Shown: positions 49,642 through 60,106, counted from the first letter of the stretch. The stretch is DNA of 64,000 nucleotides from JAVVHE01 sp038238915 (GCA_038238915.1 JBBSFH010000005.1:85298-149297); one strand, 5' to 3'. Notes: generated by a model not told the origin, from the sequence alone. Numbers and translations: made by a program.

Positions 49642-51291
49642 TTAGCGCGCGCTCCTGCGGCCGGCGCGGCCGGATCGCGGGGCGATTGCGCCATCGGCGG
49701 AAGCGCCTGCGGCTTGATCGTACCAGGCAGACAAATCGTCGTGCAGGTGCGCGAGTTCGATCGGGTTCAGATAGATCATGTGGCCCGACTGGTAGTATTT
49801 GAAGCTGATATTCTTCCGGAGTTCGGGCGCCAGGCCGAGGTGCGCGACATCATATTCCGTGCCGAAGAACGGCGTGGCCATATCATAGTAACCGTTCAAC
49901 GCGATCACCTTCAGATACGGGTTGGTGCGCATCGTGAAGGCAAGATCGACGCCGGTGTTGGGCGCGATCTGGCGTTCGCCGCCTTGGCCCGGCGCGCGGT
50001 GTTTCCAGTCCCAGTCGAAACCGGGAAGCGCGTAGGCCGAAACGCGGTAGGGCATATCGGTCTTGTAGCCGAGCGTGTTGGCCACATAATCGTGAAACGA
50101 GGCGACATAGGCCCCCGCGACCGCAGTGCCGGCAGGATCGTCGTCCGGACCCGAGTTGTTCGCGTCCGTGACCGACAATGTGTAGCGCGAATCGAGGCGC
50201 CCGACTGAACGGCGTTGATCGCGCAACAGTTCGGCCATGAAGTGTGCGAGATCGACGCGCAAATCCGCGCGCTTGATGTAATCGACCGAGAGGCCGGTGA
50301 AGGCAGACATCTGGCGCGCGACCGCATCCATCTCCGCAGGATCGATCGCGCCGCCTTTCGCGAGTGCTGCGGCGTAGGGTCCGGTGGCGAACGTGCGCGC
50401 CGCCGCGACAAAGGCGTTCACGTCGGTGGGGCGGTTAGGCACGCGGTTGTGATACCAGGCGGTCGCGGCGTAGCTGGGTAGATAGGTGATGGTGTTCTGA
50501 TCGTAGCCCGATTGTTCGATGCCATAGTTGAGGATGGTCGAGAGCAGTACGATACCGTTCAGGCTGGTGCCGCGCTGTTCGAGCATCGCGGCCACGGGGC
50601 CCGAGCGCAGCGTGCCGTAGCTTTCGCCGAAGAGGAATTTGGGCGAGGTCCAGCGGCCGGTCTTGGTGATGTAGCGCTGGATCGCGCGCGCGAAGGCGTC
50701 CGCGTCCTGGTCCACCCCCCAGAAGTCCTTGCCGGTCTTGTCGCCCAAGGGCCGCGACCAGCCGGTGCCGACCATATCGATGAAAACGAGATCGGTCTTG
50801 TCGAGTAGCGTCTGCGGGTTGGGGCCGAAGCTGTAGGGGGCGGGGCGGACATATTCGGGCGAATCGGTCGCCACGCGCACGGGAGCAAAGCTGCCCATGC
50901 GCAGCCAGATTGTCGAGGAGCCGGGGCCGCCATTGTAGAAGAAGGTGACGGGGCGGCGCGCGCGGTCGGCACCATCGGCAGTGTAGGCGGTGTAGAAGAC
51001 CGACGCGATCGGCTGGGCTTCCTCGTCACGGATGGTGAGCGTGCCGGCGGTCGCTGTGTAGCCGATCACGCCCGCGTGCGCGGTGGCGATTGAGCCGTGG
51101 CTGCTGGCGGTGTGCTCATCGACCGGCGGGCGAACCCACGCCGATTCGGCATCCTGGACCATGGCGTCGGCGTGCTTCGCCTTGGAATCGGTGGTGTCCT
51201 TGGTGGTGGTGGTGGTGCCGGGGCGCTGGGCGTGGGCGACGGGCGCGGCGAGCAGGAGGGCGGCAGCGGCGAGGAGGGCGGACTTGGTCAA
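49642..51291 (-). CDS. S10 family serine carboxypeptidase
   Basis: A 549-residue exported peptidase. The signal peptide ends near VAHAQ. GPGSSTIWLRMGSFAPVRV is the oxyanion region, the nucleophile lies in FLFGESYGTLRSGPVA, the Asp in IALNGYYDMATPFF, and the His in YQSGHMIYLNP. FIDMVGTGWSRPL is another S10 signature. It removes C-terminal residues from peptides in the periplasm. The ATG at 51291 begins the signal peptide. It diverges from the FkbM-like gene across 126 bases. Confidence 0.93.
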   Translation of the reverse strand: MTKSALLAAAALLLAAPVAHAQRPGTTTTTKDTTDSKAKHADAMVQDAESAWVRPPVDEHTASSHGSIATAHAGVIGYTATAGTLTIRDEEAQPIASVFYTAYTADGADRARRPVTFFYNGGPGSSTIWLRMGSFAPVRVATDSPEYVRPAPYSFGPNPQTLLDKTDLVFIDMVGTGWSRPLGDKTGKDFWGVDQDADAFARAIQRYITKTGRWTSPKFLFGESYGTLRSGPVAAMLEQRGTSLNGIVLLSTILNYGIEQSGYDQNTITYLPSYAATAWYHNRVPNRPTDVNAFVAAARTFATGPYAAALAKGGAIDPAEMDAVARQMSAFTGLSVDYIKRADLRVDLAHFMAELLRDQRRSVGRLDSRYTLSVTDANNSGPDDDPAGTAVAGAYVASFHDYVANTLGYKTDMPYRVSAYALPGFDWDWKHRAPGQGGERQIAPNTGVDLAFTMRTNPYLKVIALNGYYDMATPFFGTEYDVAHLGLAPELRKNISFKYYQSGHMIYLNPIELAHLHDDLSAWYDQAAGASADGAIAPRSGRAGRRSAR

Positions 51292-51417
51292 TGGTGGCTC
51301 CTTGGATCAGGGGAGTATCATTGCGCGGGTGCGCGCGGGGTGGCAACGGGTTTGCCAGAACGCGGCTTACGGGCAAGCCGGACTGCAATCTTCGCAACAC
51401 GGGATGTTATCGAAACA
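51292..51417. promoter_or_regulatory. Divergent region, S10 peptidase / FkbM-like gene
   Basis: A 126-base gap. The part before 51418 becomes more AT-rich (TGTTATCGAAACAATG), consistent with the start of a compositionally different gene. No operator repeat seen. Confidence 0.3.
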
Positions 51418-52166
51418 ATGACGTTGATGGATGCCCGGGATTTCGCGCTGTATGCGCTGACGTTCTGGAGGCGAACCGCGACCCGAAAGGGCATCACGCT
51501 GACGCTTCGGCAGTCGTCGAGGCGGGTGCGTTACGCGCTGCTTACCGACTACGAATGCAATGATGCGCGCCTGTGCCGAAGGTTTATCAGTCCGAGCGAC
51601 CGCGTGCTGGAACTTGGAACCGCGATCGGCTTCCTGGCTTTGTATTGCCGCAAGATAATCGGTGTCGAACAAATCACGCTGGTGGAGGCAAACCCGAACC
51701 TGCTCCCCTTAATCGCTGAAAATTTTGCATTGAATGAACTGGAAGTGCCGCAATTACTTAATGTTGCTGCGGGGGGGGGGAGAGTTGGATAGATTTTCAG
51801 CTGAGCCAGGACTATTACGCCTCCAGCGCGGTAATCGACCAGCCGGCCTCGCGCATTATCCGTGTTGAGCAGTTATCCATTCCCGCCATTATGCAGCAGA
51901 TGCCGTTTGAACCCAACGTGCTTATCATCGATATCGAAGGCAGCGAAGCCGATATCCCCGTCGCGCATCTTCGGCCGTTCGAGAAGATAATCGTCGAATT
52001 ACATGGTCGCTTCATTGGCGATGAAAAGATCGCGCAGTGGGTTGAGGGCCTCAGATCAGAGGGATTCCAGCGCGTGGCCCAAGACGGCTATTCAAGCGTG
52101 TTCGTTCGGGCTTCCGCCCGAGCGACCGCGCACGGCGTAACGGGCAAGCTGTCGTTTACTCGATAA
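51418..52166 (+). pseudogene. FkbM-family methyltransferase, split by a frameshift at a G10 tract
   Basis: Two frames together make one ~249-residue FkbM-type SAM-dependent methyltransferase. The first part (from ATG 51418) has the SAM motif VLELGTAIGFLALYCRK and ITLVEANPNLLPLIAENFAL, and stops at 51790-51792. The second part continues as ESWIDFQLSQDYYASSAVID and later FEPNVLIIDIEGSEADIPVA, both standard FkbM segments. Frame is lost in a run of ten G at 51771-51780; eleven or eight G would restore it. This may be a sequencing error, a decayed gene or a phase-variable switch. The gene is more AT-rich than its neighbours, a sign of transfer. Its 3' end overlaps the convergent glycosyltransferase gene by 79 bases. 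It may modify surface glycans made by the neighbouring glycosyltransferases. Confidence 0.8.
51771..51780 (+). repeat. Homopolymer tract of ten G
   Basis: The run of ten G is at the exact place where the FkbM reading frame breaks. Runs of this length are prone to slippage in replication and to miscalling in sequencing. Confidence 0.9.
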
Positions 52167-53584
52167 ACGAATCGCGTTCGCCGCCCGGTTCGAAGCGTGA
52201 GTACCGAGCGGTAATTGTGGGCGAGTTCGGCCTGCACCAATGCGCGCGTGCCCGGGTTTCCAAGCGCGTACGCGGGGGCGGTGTCGACGATCGTCTCGGG
52301 GTGGCTGGCGAGAATGCGCCTCACTTCGGTTATGGGATCGATGCCGAGCGCGGCGATGCTGCCTTCGTTCGCGGTATTGAGGTGGCCTGGGAATGGCCAC
52401 CGCGTCGGGAGTTGGCTGTGCGTGAGGAGGTAGAGCGCGGGGGGGCCGTCGTAGACATACAGGCAACCATTGTGCGGCTTGGCGGCGGCGGCGAGCGCGA
52501 GGGCCTGCGCGCGGCCGCCCTTGGCGCGCTGGGTGGCGTAGAGCACGATCTGGCCCGCGACGAGCGCGACCGCGAGCAGCAGCGCGGCGCGGCGCGGCCG
52601 GGCGGCGAACGCGGGTGCGGTCGCGAAGGCGAGCGGTGCGATCAGCGGCTGTGCGTAATCGGGGGCGAGGAACGCACCGAAGCCGAGTAGCGCACCCAAG
52701 GCGGCGATGCTCCACGCGAGCGCGAAGCGGGCGGGCGGACTCGAGCGGGCGAGCGCTCGGGCGCGTGCGAACAAGAGCAGCGGCGCGACGATGGCGGCGA
52801 TCAGCACGAGGCCGAGCGCGCGCGCGTCGGGCGGATCGGGCAGGCGACCGCCGATCGAGCGGAAATTGGCGAACAGGAACGCATCGAGTGCGCCGATGCG
52901 CGCATAGGCGGCAGCTGCGAGCAGCGTTGGGGCGAGTGCGCACAGCATCCAGACCAACGCGAGGGCCGCGAGGCGGACCGGGCGAGAGCGCTGGTGCCAG
53001 GCTACCCACAACAGCGCGAGGCCGAAGAACACGCCCTCGAACAGGGCGGTGTATTTGATCTGGATCGCGACGCCCGTGAGCAGCATCGCCGCGATGCCGA
53101 TGCGCGTGATCTGGAGGGGCTCGCGGATAGCGCGCACGATCAGCAACGCGGCGGCGCATACGGGCAGATTAAACCAGACGGCGGCCTGCGTGCCTTCGCC
53201 TGCAGTCAGGTTCAGCCAGAGCGGATAGGCGGCGGCGGCGGCGAGTGCTCCGGGCCAGGGCGCGATGTGGCGGGCAAGGCGGTAGAGCAGGCCGGCGGTG
53301 AGCGCGACGACGATGGCGGCGGCGAGCTGGGATTGCAGCGTGCCCTCGCCACCGAGCGCACGAATTGCGGCGAAGATCACGAAGAGGCCGACGGGCTTGC
53401 GATCGAAGATATCGACATAGGGCAGCGCGCCGTGAAGCATCCGATCGCCGACGAGCAGATAGAATTGCTCGTCGAAGCCGATCAGCGGGTTGCCCAGCGT
53501 CTGCGCGCGGATGGCAAGCGTCAGGAGCGCGAGCGCGGCGGCGATCAGTGCGCGCGAGGGAGCGCGGTCTAGCGCTTGCGCCAT
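52088..53584 (-). CDS. Multi-spanning GT-C-type glycosyltransferase (GT39/ArnT-like)
   Basis: A 498-residue integral membrane protein with about 10-12 hydrophobic segments. NPLIGFDEQFYLLVGDRMLH followed by PYVDIFDRKPVGLFVIFAAI is the first-loop acidic motif of the GT39/RgtA-D/ArnT type, which uses polyprenyl-phosphate sugars as donors. A periplasmic C-terminal region follows the last membrane segment (LYVYDGPPALYLLTHSQLP). The ATG at 53584 overlaps the end of the GT2-GtrA gene by 16 bases; the longer open frame upstream lies inside that gene. The coupled pair fits a system that makes a lipid-linked sugar (GT2) and transfers it outside (this protein). The acceptor is unknown. Confidence 0.87.
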   Translation of the reverse strand: MAQALDRAPSRALIAAALALLTLAIRAQTLGNPLIGFDEQFYLLVGDRMLHGALPYVDIFDRKPVGLFVIFAAIRALGGEGTLQSQLAAAIVVALTAGLLYRLARHIAPWPGALAAAAAYPLWLNLTAGEGTQAAVWFNLPVCAAALLIVRAIREPLQITRIGIAAMLLTGVAIQIKYTALFEGVFFGLALLWVAWHQRSRPVRLAALALVWMLCALAPTLLAAAAYARIGALDAFLFANFRSIGGRLPDPPDARALGLVLIAAIVAPLLLFARARALARSSPPARFALAWSIAALGALLGFGAFLAPDYAQPLIAPLAFATAPAFAARPRRAALLLAVALVAGQIVLYATQRAKGGRAQALALAAAAKPHNGCLYVYDGPPALYLLTHSQLPTRWPFPGHLNTANEGSIAALGIDPITEVRRILASHPETIVDTAPAYALGNPGTRALVQAELAHNYRSVLTLRTGRRTRFVYRVNDSLPVTPCAVARAEARTNTLE

Positions 53585-54672
53585 GTGGTGACCGAGGAGG
53601 CGGCGAAGTTCCAAAGCGATCCGATCAACGCGCCCGCGATCCCCGCCAGCCACCAGCGCGGCTGCCTTGCAAAGACGAACGCGCCCGCGCCGACATTGGC
53701 GACCGCGCCCAGCCCGCAGACCGCGTAGAAGGAGAGTAGTCCGGGCAGCAGTGCCGCGCCGCGCAGGCGGCGGTCCCGATAGGTGAGCGCGTTGTTGAGC
53801 ACGAAATTAAAGGCGATCGCGGTGACGACCGCAATCGTCTGTGCAATGGCGAAGCGCGCGCCAAGACCGAGCGTGGCGCGCAATATGGCGAGGTGGACGA
53901 CCAGTCCCGCCATGCCGACCGCACCGAACAGGATCAGCCGCGGCGGCAGCCAGCGGCCGAGCGACTTATCGAGCAGCAGCAGCAGGAAATCGATCGCGAC
54001 CCCGCTATCGAGCTTGCTGTCGCCCGCGTGGCGCGCGCGGAAGGTGAAGGGGAGTTCGGTGACACGCAGCGGCACGGGGCTGGAAACGAGCAGATCGAGC
54101 AGGATCTTGAAGCCCATGTTGGACAGATGCGGGAGCGCGGCGATGAGCGCATCGCGGCGCACCGCGAAGAAGCCGCTCATCGGATCGGCGACGGGCGACG
54201 GGAGAAGGCGGCGCGCGAGCAGGGTGGCGACACGGCTGCCGCGCGCGCGCCCGGCGTCCCATTCGCCCACCGAGCCGCCGCTGACGTAGCGCGAACCGAT
54301 CGCGATATCGGCCATTCCGCTTTCGATGGTATCGATCAGACGGGGCAGCAGGCTTTCATCATGCTGCATATCGGCATCGATCACCGCGACAATCGGCGCG
54401 AAGGTGGCGAGCGCGCCCTCGATGACTGCGGTGGAGAGGCCGCGGCGGCCGTAGCGGCGGATCAGGCGGATATCGGGACGCGTGGCGGCGAGCGCAGCGA
54501 CTGCACCGGGCGTGCCATCGGTGGACCAATCATCGACGAAGAGGATTTCGTGCGCGCGCCCCGCGAGCGCACGATCGAGCGCGGCGACGAGGACCGCGAT
54601 GTTGCCAGCCTCGTTCAGCGTGGGGACGATGACCGCGAACGCGGGAGTGCCGGGGAGGGGGGCCGCGTGCAT
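53569..54672 (-). CDS. Dolichol-phosphate-mannose synthase-like GT2 fused to a GtrA domain
   Basis: A 367-residue fusion. Residues ~10-230 are a GT2 domain: AVIVPTLNEAGNIAVLVAAL, ILFVDDWSTDGTPGAVAAL, the metal motif VAVIDADMQHDESLLPRLID and DPMSGFFAVRRDAL. Residues ~240-367 form a GtrA-like domain with four hydrophobic segments (LILFGAVGMAGLVVHLAILR, FNFVLNNALTYRDRRLRG). The DWSTDG in place of the more common DDGSTDG/DDNSTDG is a small deviation. It would attach a sugar to polyprenyl phosphate at the inner membrane. ATG at 54672 is chosen; 54702 is possible. It precedes and overlaps the GT-C gene. Confidence 0.9.
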   Translation of the reverse strand: MHAAPLPGTPAFAVIVPTLNEAGNIAVLVAALDRALAGRAHEILFVDDWSTDGTPGAVAALAATRPDIRLIRRYGRRGLSTAVIEGALATFAPIVAVIDADMQHDESLLPRLIDTIESGMADIAIGSRYVSGGSVGEWDAGRARGSRVATLLARRLLPSPVADPMSGFFAVRRDALIAALPHLSNMGFKILLDLLVSSPVPLRVTELPFTFRARHAGDSKLDSGVAIDFLLLLLDKSLGRWLPPRLILFGAVGMAGLVVHLAILRATLGLGARFAIAQTIAVVTAIAFNFVLNNALTYRDRRLRGAALLPGLLSFYAVCGLGAVANVGAGAFVFARQPRWWLAGIAGALIGSLWNFAASSVTTWRKR

Positions 54673-54917
54673 TGGGCGGCGGGCGTATCCGCGCGCGCGC
54701 ATCCATGCAATGGCGTTGACCCCGACGCCTGATCGGACTATGGCACCGCTTCGTTTCGCCGGACCCCTGCGGGCCCGGCGGCTCGTGCGCGTGGATATCG
54801 CTGGCACTGATGGCGCGAGGAGGCTTGGCTTCCGGTCGCCTCCCATGTTTACCGGATCGGCCGCGCGGCCCGAATGTTTATGGCCCCGAACGTCTATTGT
54901 AAGGTGAACTGGCAGAC
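54673..54917. promoter_or_regulatory. Upstream region of the rpsL-rpsG-fusA operon
   Basis: A 245-base gap between the divergent GT2 gene and rpsL that should carry the strong str-operon promoter and its leader. TAAGGTGA at about 54899-54906 is a plausible ribosome-binding region for rpsL. I cannot assign -35/-10 boxes with confidence. Confidence 0.4.
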
Positions 54918-55289
54918 ATGCCGACGATCAATCAGCTGATCCGCAAGGGGCGCGACCCCGTCAAGGAGCGGAGCAAGACTCCCGCGATGGAGGCGAACCC
55001 GCAGAAGCGCGGCGTGTGCACGCGCGTTTACACAACCACTCCGAAAAAGCCGAACTCGGCGTTGCGCAAGGTCGCCAAGGTGCGCCTGACCAACGGCAAC
55101 GAGATGATCGGCTATATCCCGGGCGAGGGGCACAACTTGCAGGAGCACTCGGTCGTGCTGATTCGCGGCGGGCGCGTGCGCGATCTGCCGGGTGTGCGCT
55201 ACCACATCCTGCGCGGCGTGCTCGACACGCAGGGTGTTAAGAACCGCAAGCAGTCGCGTTCCAAATATGGCGCCAAGCGCCCCAAGTAA
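54918..55289 (+). CDS. rpsL: 30S ribosomal protein S12
   Basis: A 123-residue S12, full length, with PTINQLIRKGRDPVKERSKT, the decoding loop TTPKKPNSALRKVAKVRLTN (Lys43 present) and the end SRSKYGAKRPK. The second streptomycin-related loop reads RGGRVRDLPGVRYH, so residue 88 is Arg (CGC at 55179-55181) where Escherichia coli has Lys88. A Lys-to-Arg change there gives streptomycin resistance in several species; in sphingomonads Arg may be the native state. First gene of the str operon. Confidence 0.98.
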   Translation: MPTINQLIRKGRDPVKERSKTPAMEANPQKRGVCTRVYTTTPKKPNSALRKVAKVRLTNGNEMIGYIPGEGHNLQEHSVVLIRGGRVRDLPGVRYHILRGVLDTQGVKNRKQSRSKYGAKRPK

Positions 55290-55302
55290 GAAGGTTTGTT
55301 GA

Positions 55303-55773
55303 ATGGCTCGTCGTCGTCGTCCTGAAAAGCGTGTTGTTCTGCCCGATCCCCGGTTCGGGGACGTGACGCTGACCAAGTTCATGAACTCGGTTATGTATGA
55401 GGGCAAGAAATCGGTCGCGGAATCGATCGTCTATGGGGCGATGGATGCGATTGAGGCGCGCGCCAAGCGCGATCCTCTGGGCATGTTCCATGACGCGCTG
55501 GCCAATGTGCGCCCGGGCATCGAGGTGCGTTCGCGCCGCGTTGGTGGTGCGACCTATCAGGTTCCCGTCGAAGTGCGTCCCGAGCGCGCTCAGGCGCTGG
55601 CGATCCGCTGGGTGATCGGCGCGGCGCGTGCGCGATCCGAGAAGACGATGGCGGCGCGGCTTTCGGGCGAACTGATGGATGCGGCGAACAATCGCGGCAA
55701 TGCAGTCAAGAAGCGCGAAGATTCGCACCGTATGGCCGAAGCGAACCGGGCGTTCTCGCACTACCGCTGGTAG
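55303..55773 (+). CDS. rpsG: 30S ribosomal protein S7
   Basis: A 156-residue S7 with the normal start MARRRRPEKRVVLPDPRFGD, LTKFMNSVMYEGKKSVAESI, the beta-hairpin region EVRSRRVGGATYQVPVEVRP, and the end NRAFSHYRW. It nucleates assembly of the 30S head and binds 16S rRNA. It lies 13 bases after rpsL, with AAGAAGG before the ATG, and 50 bases before fusA, the classical order. Confidence 0.98.
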   Translation: MARRRRPEKRVVLPDPRFGDVTLTKFMNSVMYEGKKSVAESIVYGAMDAIEARAKRDPLGMFHDALANVRPGIEVRSRRVGGATYQVPVEVRPERAQALAIRWVIGAARARSEKTMAARLSGELMDAANNRGNAVKKREDSHRMAEANRAFSHYRW

Positions 55774-55823
55774 GCGCGCGCCGAGCGCCAAGTTTATAAA
55801 ATCCAGATTTAGGATCATTCGTA

Positions 55824-57932
<2,109 letters not shown>

Positions 57933-58033
57933 GTGGCAGGGTAGAAGTCGTGCGGACACCTCCCCCGTTTTGCGGGAGAGGGGGGTAGGCGGGTCTCGCG
58001 GGTTGGCGTATTATTCCCTTAGGGAGACCTGCC

Positions 58034-58891
58034 ATGTTGCCCATCGAGCGCCGTCACATGCTTTCGCTTGCGCTTGCCGCGATCCCCGCAGGGGCGCTCG
58101 CGCAGACACCAACTCCTCCCCCGCTGCCCTCGCCGGGGCTGGTGCCTGCTGCGGCGGATCGGGAGGGGCGGGCGGCGCGGTCGATCGGGCTTAGTTCGAC
58201 CGCGTACAAGGTGCTCACGCGCGATACCGGCGGCGCGATGTTCGTGATGGAGCAGACCAATCACATCAAGGGCGGTCCGCCGCGCCATCTGCATCACAAT
58301 GAGGACGAGCTCTTCTTCGTGCTCGAGGGCGACTATGATGTGGAAGTGGGCGGCAACCGCGTGTCGCTGCATGCGGGCGATTGCATCCTTGGGCCGCGCG
58401 GCGTCCCGCATGGCTGGGCGCATGTGGGCGATACGGTGGGGCGGCTGCTGATCTCGTTCGCGCCGGCGGGCAAGATGGAGGCGTTCTTTGCGGCGAGCGA
58501 GAAGATGCGGGGGCCGGGCAAATATGTAGCGGGAACGGCCGACGGCGACGCGCTGATGCGCGCGATCGACAACCTGATCAGCAATGCCTTCGCGCATGGC
58601 GCAGCGCCCGTCACGATCGCGGGTGAGGCAAGTGGGACCGGTCCACAAGCGCGTTATCGCATCGTGGTTCGCGATCACGGCCCGGGCATCGCGCCCGAAC
58701 GCCGCGTCGAGGCGCTCAAACCGTTCACGCGGCTGGACGCGGCACGCGGCGCATCCGGGCATTGCGGCCTGGGCCTTGCGGTTGCGCAATCGGTTGCGCG
58801 CCTGCACGACGGCCGTATCGAGCTCGACGAAGCGGCCGGTGGCGGTCTCGACGCGGCGATCGTGCTGCCCGCGGCTTCGACCTCGACTTAG
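58034..58891 (+). CDS. Chimeric ORF: exported cupin joined to a histidine-kinase ATPase tail
   Basis: A 285-codon frame. Residues 1-~165 are a small exported cupin: signal MLPIERRHMLSLALAAIPAGALAQ, then metal-type cupin motifs GGPPRHLHHNEDELFFVLEG and LHAGDCILGPRGVPHGWAHV, and the start of the usual cupin tail (KMEAFFAASEKMRGPGKY). From about residue 172 (codon near 58,547) the sequence becomes the ATPase domain of an EnvZ-like kinase. An exported cupin with an ATP-binding domain makes no biological sense, so this is best read as two gene fragments joined at about 58,540-58,560 that happen to stay in frame. Confidence 0.7.
   Translation: MLPIERRHMLSLALAAIPAGALAQTPTPPPLPSPGLVPAAADREGRAARSIGLSSTAYKVLTRDTGGAMFVMEQTNHIKGGPPRHLHHNEDELFFVLEGDYDVEVGGNRVSLHAGDCILGPRGVPHGWAHVGDTVGRLLISFAPAGKMEAFFAASEKMRGPGKYVAGTADGDALMRAIDNLISNAFAHGAAPVTIAGEASGTGPQARYRIVVRDHGPGIAPERRVEALKPFTRLDAARGASGHCGLGLAVAQSVARLHDGRIELDEAAGGGLDAAIVLPAASTST
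58549..58891 (+). pseudogene. 3' fragment of an EnvZ-like sensor histidine kinase
   Basis: Only the C-terminal ATP-binding (HATPase_c) domain is present: the N box ALMRAIDNLISNAFAHG, the G1 box VVRDHGPGIA, then ALKPFTRLDAARGASGHCGL with the G2 box GLGLAVAQSVARLHDGRIE. The PFTRLD...GHCGLGLA form is typical of betaproteobacterial OmpR/EnvZ-type kinases. The sensor, HAMP and dimerisation parts with the phosphorylated histidine are missing. It converges on ybeD, and its stop is immediately next to the ybeD stop. It marks the left end of the Burkholderiales-like block. Confidence 0.82.
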
Positions 58892-59154
58892 AGCGCCATC
58901 GTCACCATCGGATGATCGGACAATTCGCTGTACAGGGCATCGAGCTGTTCGCGGCTGATCGCATTGATCGACATCGTGAGGCTCAGATATTTCGCTTCGC
59001 GCGATTCGCGCACGACGATGTTCGAAGTGTCGAAGTCGGGCGCATGCCGCAGGAAGACCGCCGTCATCGCCGGCACGAACTCGGGCCGGTTCAAGCCCAT
59101 CACCTTGACGGGAAATTCGAGCGGGTACTCGATGATGCTGTCGAGTTCCGGCAT
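58888..59154 (-). CDS. ybeD: YbeD/DUF493 family protein
   Basis: An 88-residue protein of the UPF0250/YbeD family, with the DSIIEYPLEFPVKVMGLNRP start, FDTSNIVVRESREAKYLSLT and ISREQLDALYSELSDHPMV. The fold is an ACT-like regulatory domain of unknown ligand, and in many proteobacteria the gene lies beside lipB. Here it follows the D-amino acid aminotransferase by two bases, and lipB is not present, since the kinase fragment takes its expected place. The sequence is of beta/gammaproteobacterial type, unlike the sphingomonad left part of the window. Confidence 0.93.
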   Translation of the reverse strand: MPELDSIIEYPLEFPVKVMGLNRPEFVPAMTAVFLRHAPDFDTSNIVVRESREAKYLSLTMSINAISREQLDALYSELSDHPMVTMAL

Positions 59155-59156
59155 GG

Positions 59157-60065
59157 CTACGCGTCCGCTGCCTTGGCTTCCTGGTACCAGGCGTAGAAGC
59201 GGCGATACACGGGGCCGACCATGCCGTCGCCGACCGGCTGGCCGTCGAGCTTGACGATGGGGATCACTTCCTTGGTCGCCGACGAGAGGATCAATTCGTC
59301 GGCGTCGCGAACCGCCTGTTCGGCAACCGGCGCGACCACGAAGCGCACGCCGTGCGCTTCGGCCAGTTCGGAGATCAGGCCGTAGCGTATGCCTTCGAGG
59401 ATGCGATTGTCCTTCGGCGGTGCATGCAGGACGCCGTCCTTGACGACCCACACGTTCGACGATGAGGCCTCGGTCAGGAAGCCGTCGCGAAAAAGGATGG
59501 TCTCGGCCGCGCTGTTGGCCGCTGCATGCTCGGCCATCAGCACATTGCCGAGCAGCGACACCGACTTGATGTCGCAGCGCAGCCAGCGATTGTCGATTGC
59601 GGTCACCGCCGCCGCGCCGTTCTCGCGCACCTCGGCGGGCGGCAGCACCAGCGGACCCGTCATCATGAATACGGTAGGCGTGATGCCTTTCGGAAATGCG
59701 TGACCGCGCTTGGCGACGCCGCGCGTTACCTGCATGTAGACGAACTGGTCCTCGACGCCGTGGCTCTTGGCGAAGACATCGACGAGTTCGGTGATGCGCG
59801 CCTTCCATTCGTCGACGCTGAACGGATTGTCGATGCCGATCGCCTTCAGGCTGCGTGACAGGCGCGCCAGATGCTGGAACAAGCGAAACGGCCTTAGCCC
59901 ATACACGGGCACGACCTCGTAGATGCCGTCTCCGAAGATGAAGCCGCGATCGAGCACCGGTACGCGCGCTTCGGACAAGGGCACGAGCTCGGCCTTGCCG
60001 GAAACGCGCAGATACACCAGCGGGTCCGCTGAGGCGGCGGGATGATCTGAAGCAAGCGCGTCCAT
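59157..60065 (-). CDS. dat: D-amino acid aminotransferase
   Basis: A 302-residue class IV aminotransferase. VPVLDRGFIFGDGIYEVVPV is the N-terminal signature, the Schiff-base lysine is Lys167 in RWLRCDIKSVSLLGNVLMA, and DGFLTEASSSNVWVVKDG and LSSATKEVIPIVKLDG form the cofactor region. The DIKS motif is that of D-alanine/D-amino acid transaminases, which interconvert D-alanine and 2-oxoglutarate with pyruvate and D-glutamate for cell-wall synthesis. It is next to dacC upstream and ybeD downstream on the same strand, a common Burkholderiales arrangement. It is only distantly related to the aminotransferase at 31532-32455. Confidence 0.93.
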   Translation of the reverse strand: MDALASDHPAASADPLVYLRVSGKAELVPLSEARVPVLDRGFIFGDGIYEVVPVYGLRPFRLFQHLARLSRSLKAIGIDNPFSVDEWKARITELVDVFAKSHGVEDQFVYMQVTRGVAKRGHAFPKGITPTVFMMTGPLVLPPAEVRENGAAAVTAIDNRWLRCDIKSVSLLGNVLMAEHAAANSAAETILFRDGFLTEASSSNVWVVKDGVLHAPPKDNRILEGIRYGLISELAEAHGVRFVVAPVAEQAVRDADELILSSATKEVIPIVKLDGQPVGDGMVGPVYRRFYAWYQEAKAADA

Positions 60066-60106
60066 GAAGATCTCCTAATCCAGTGTGAACGTGGTGCGGT
60101 GCGCGC

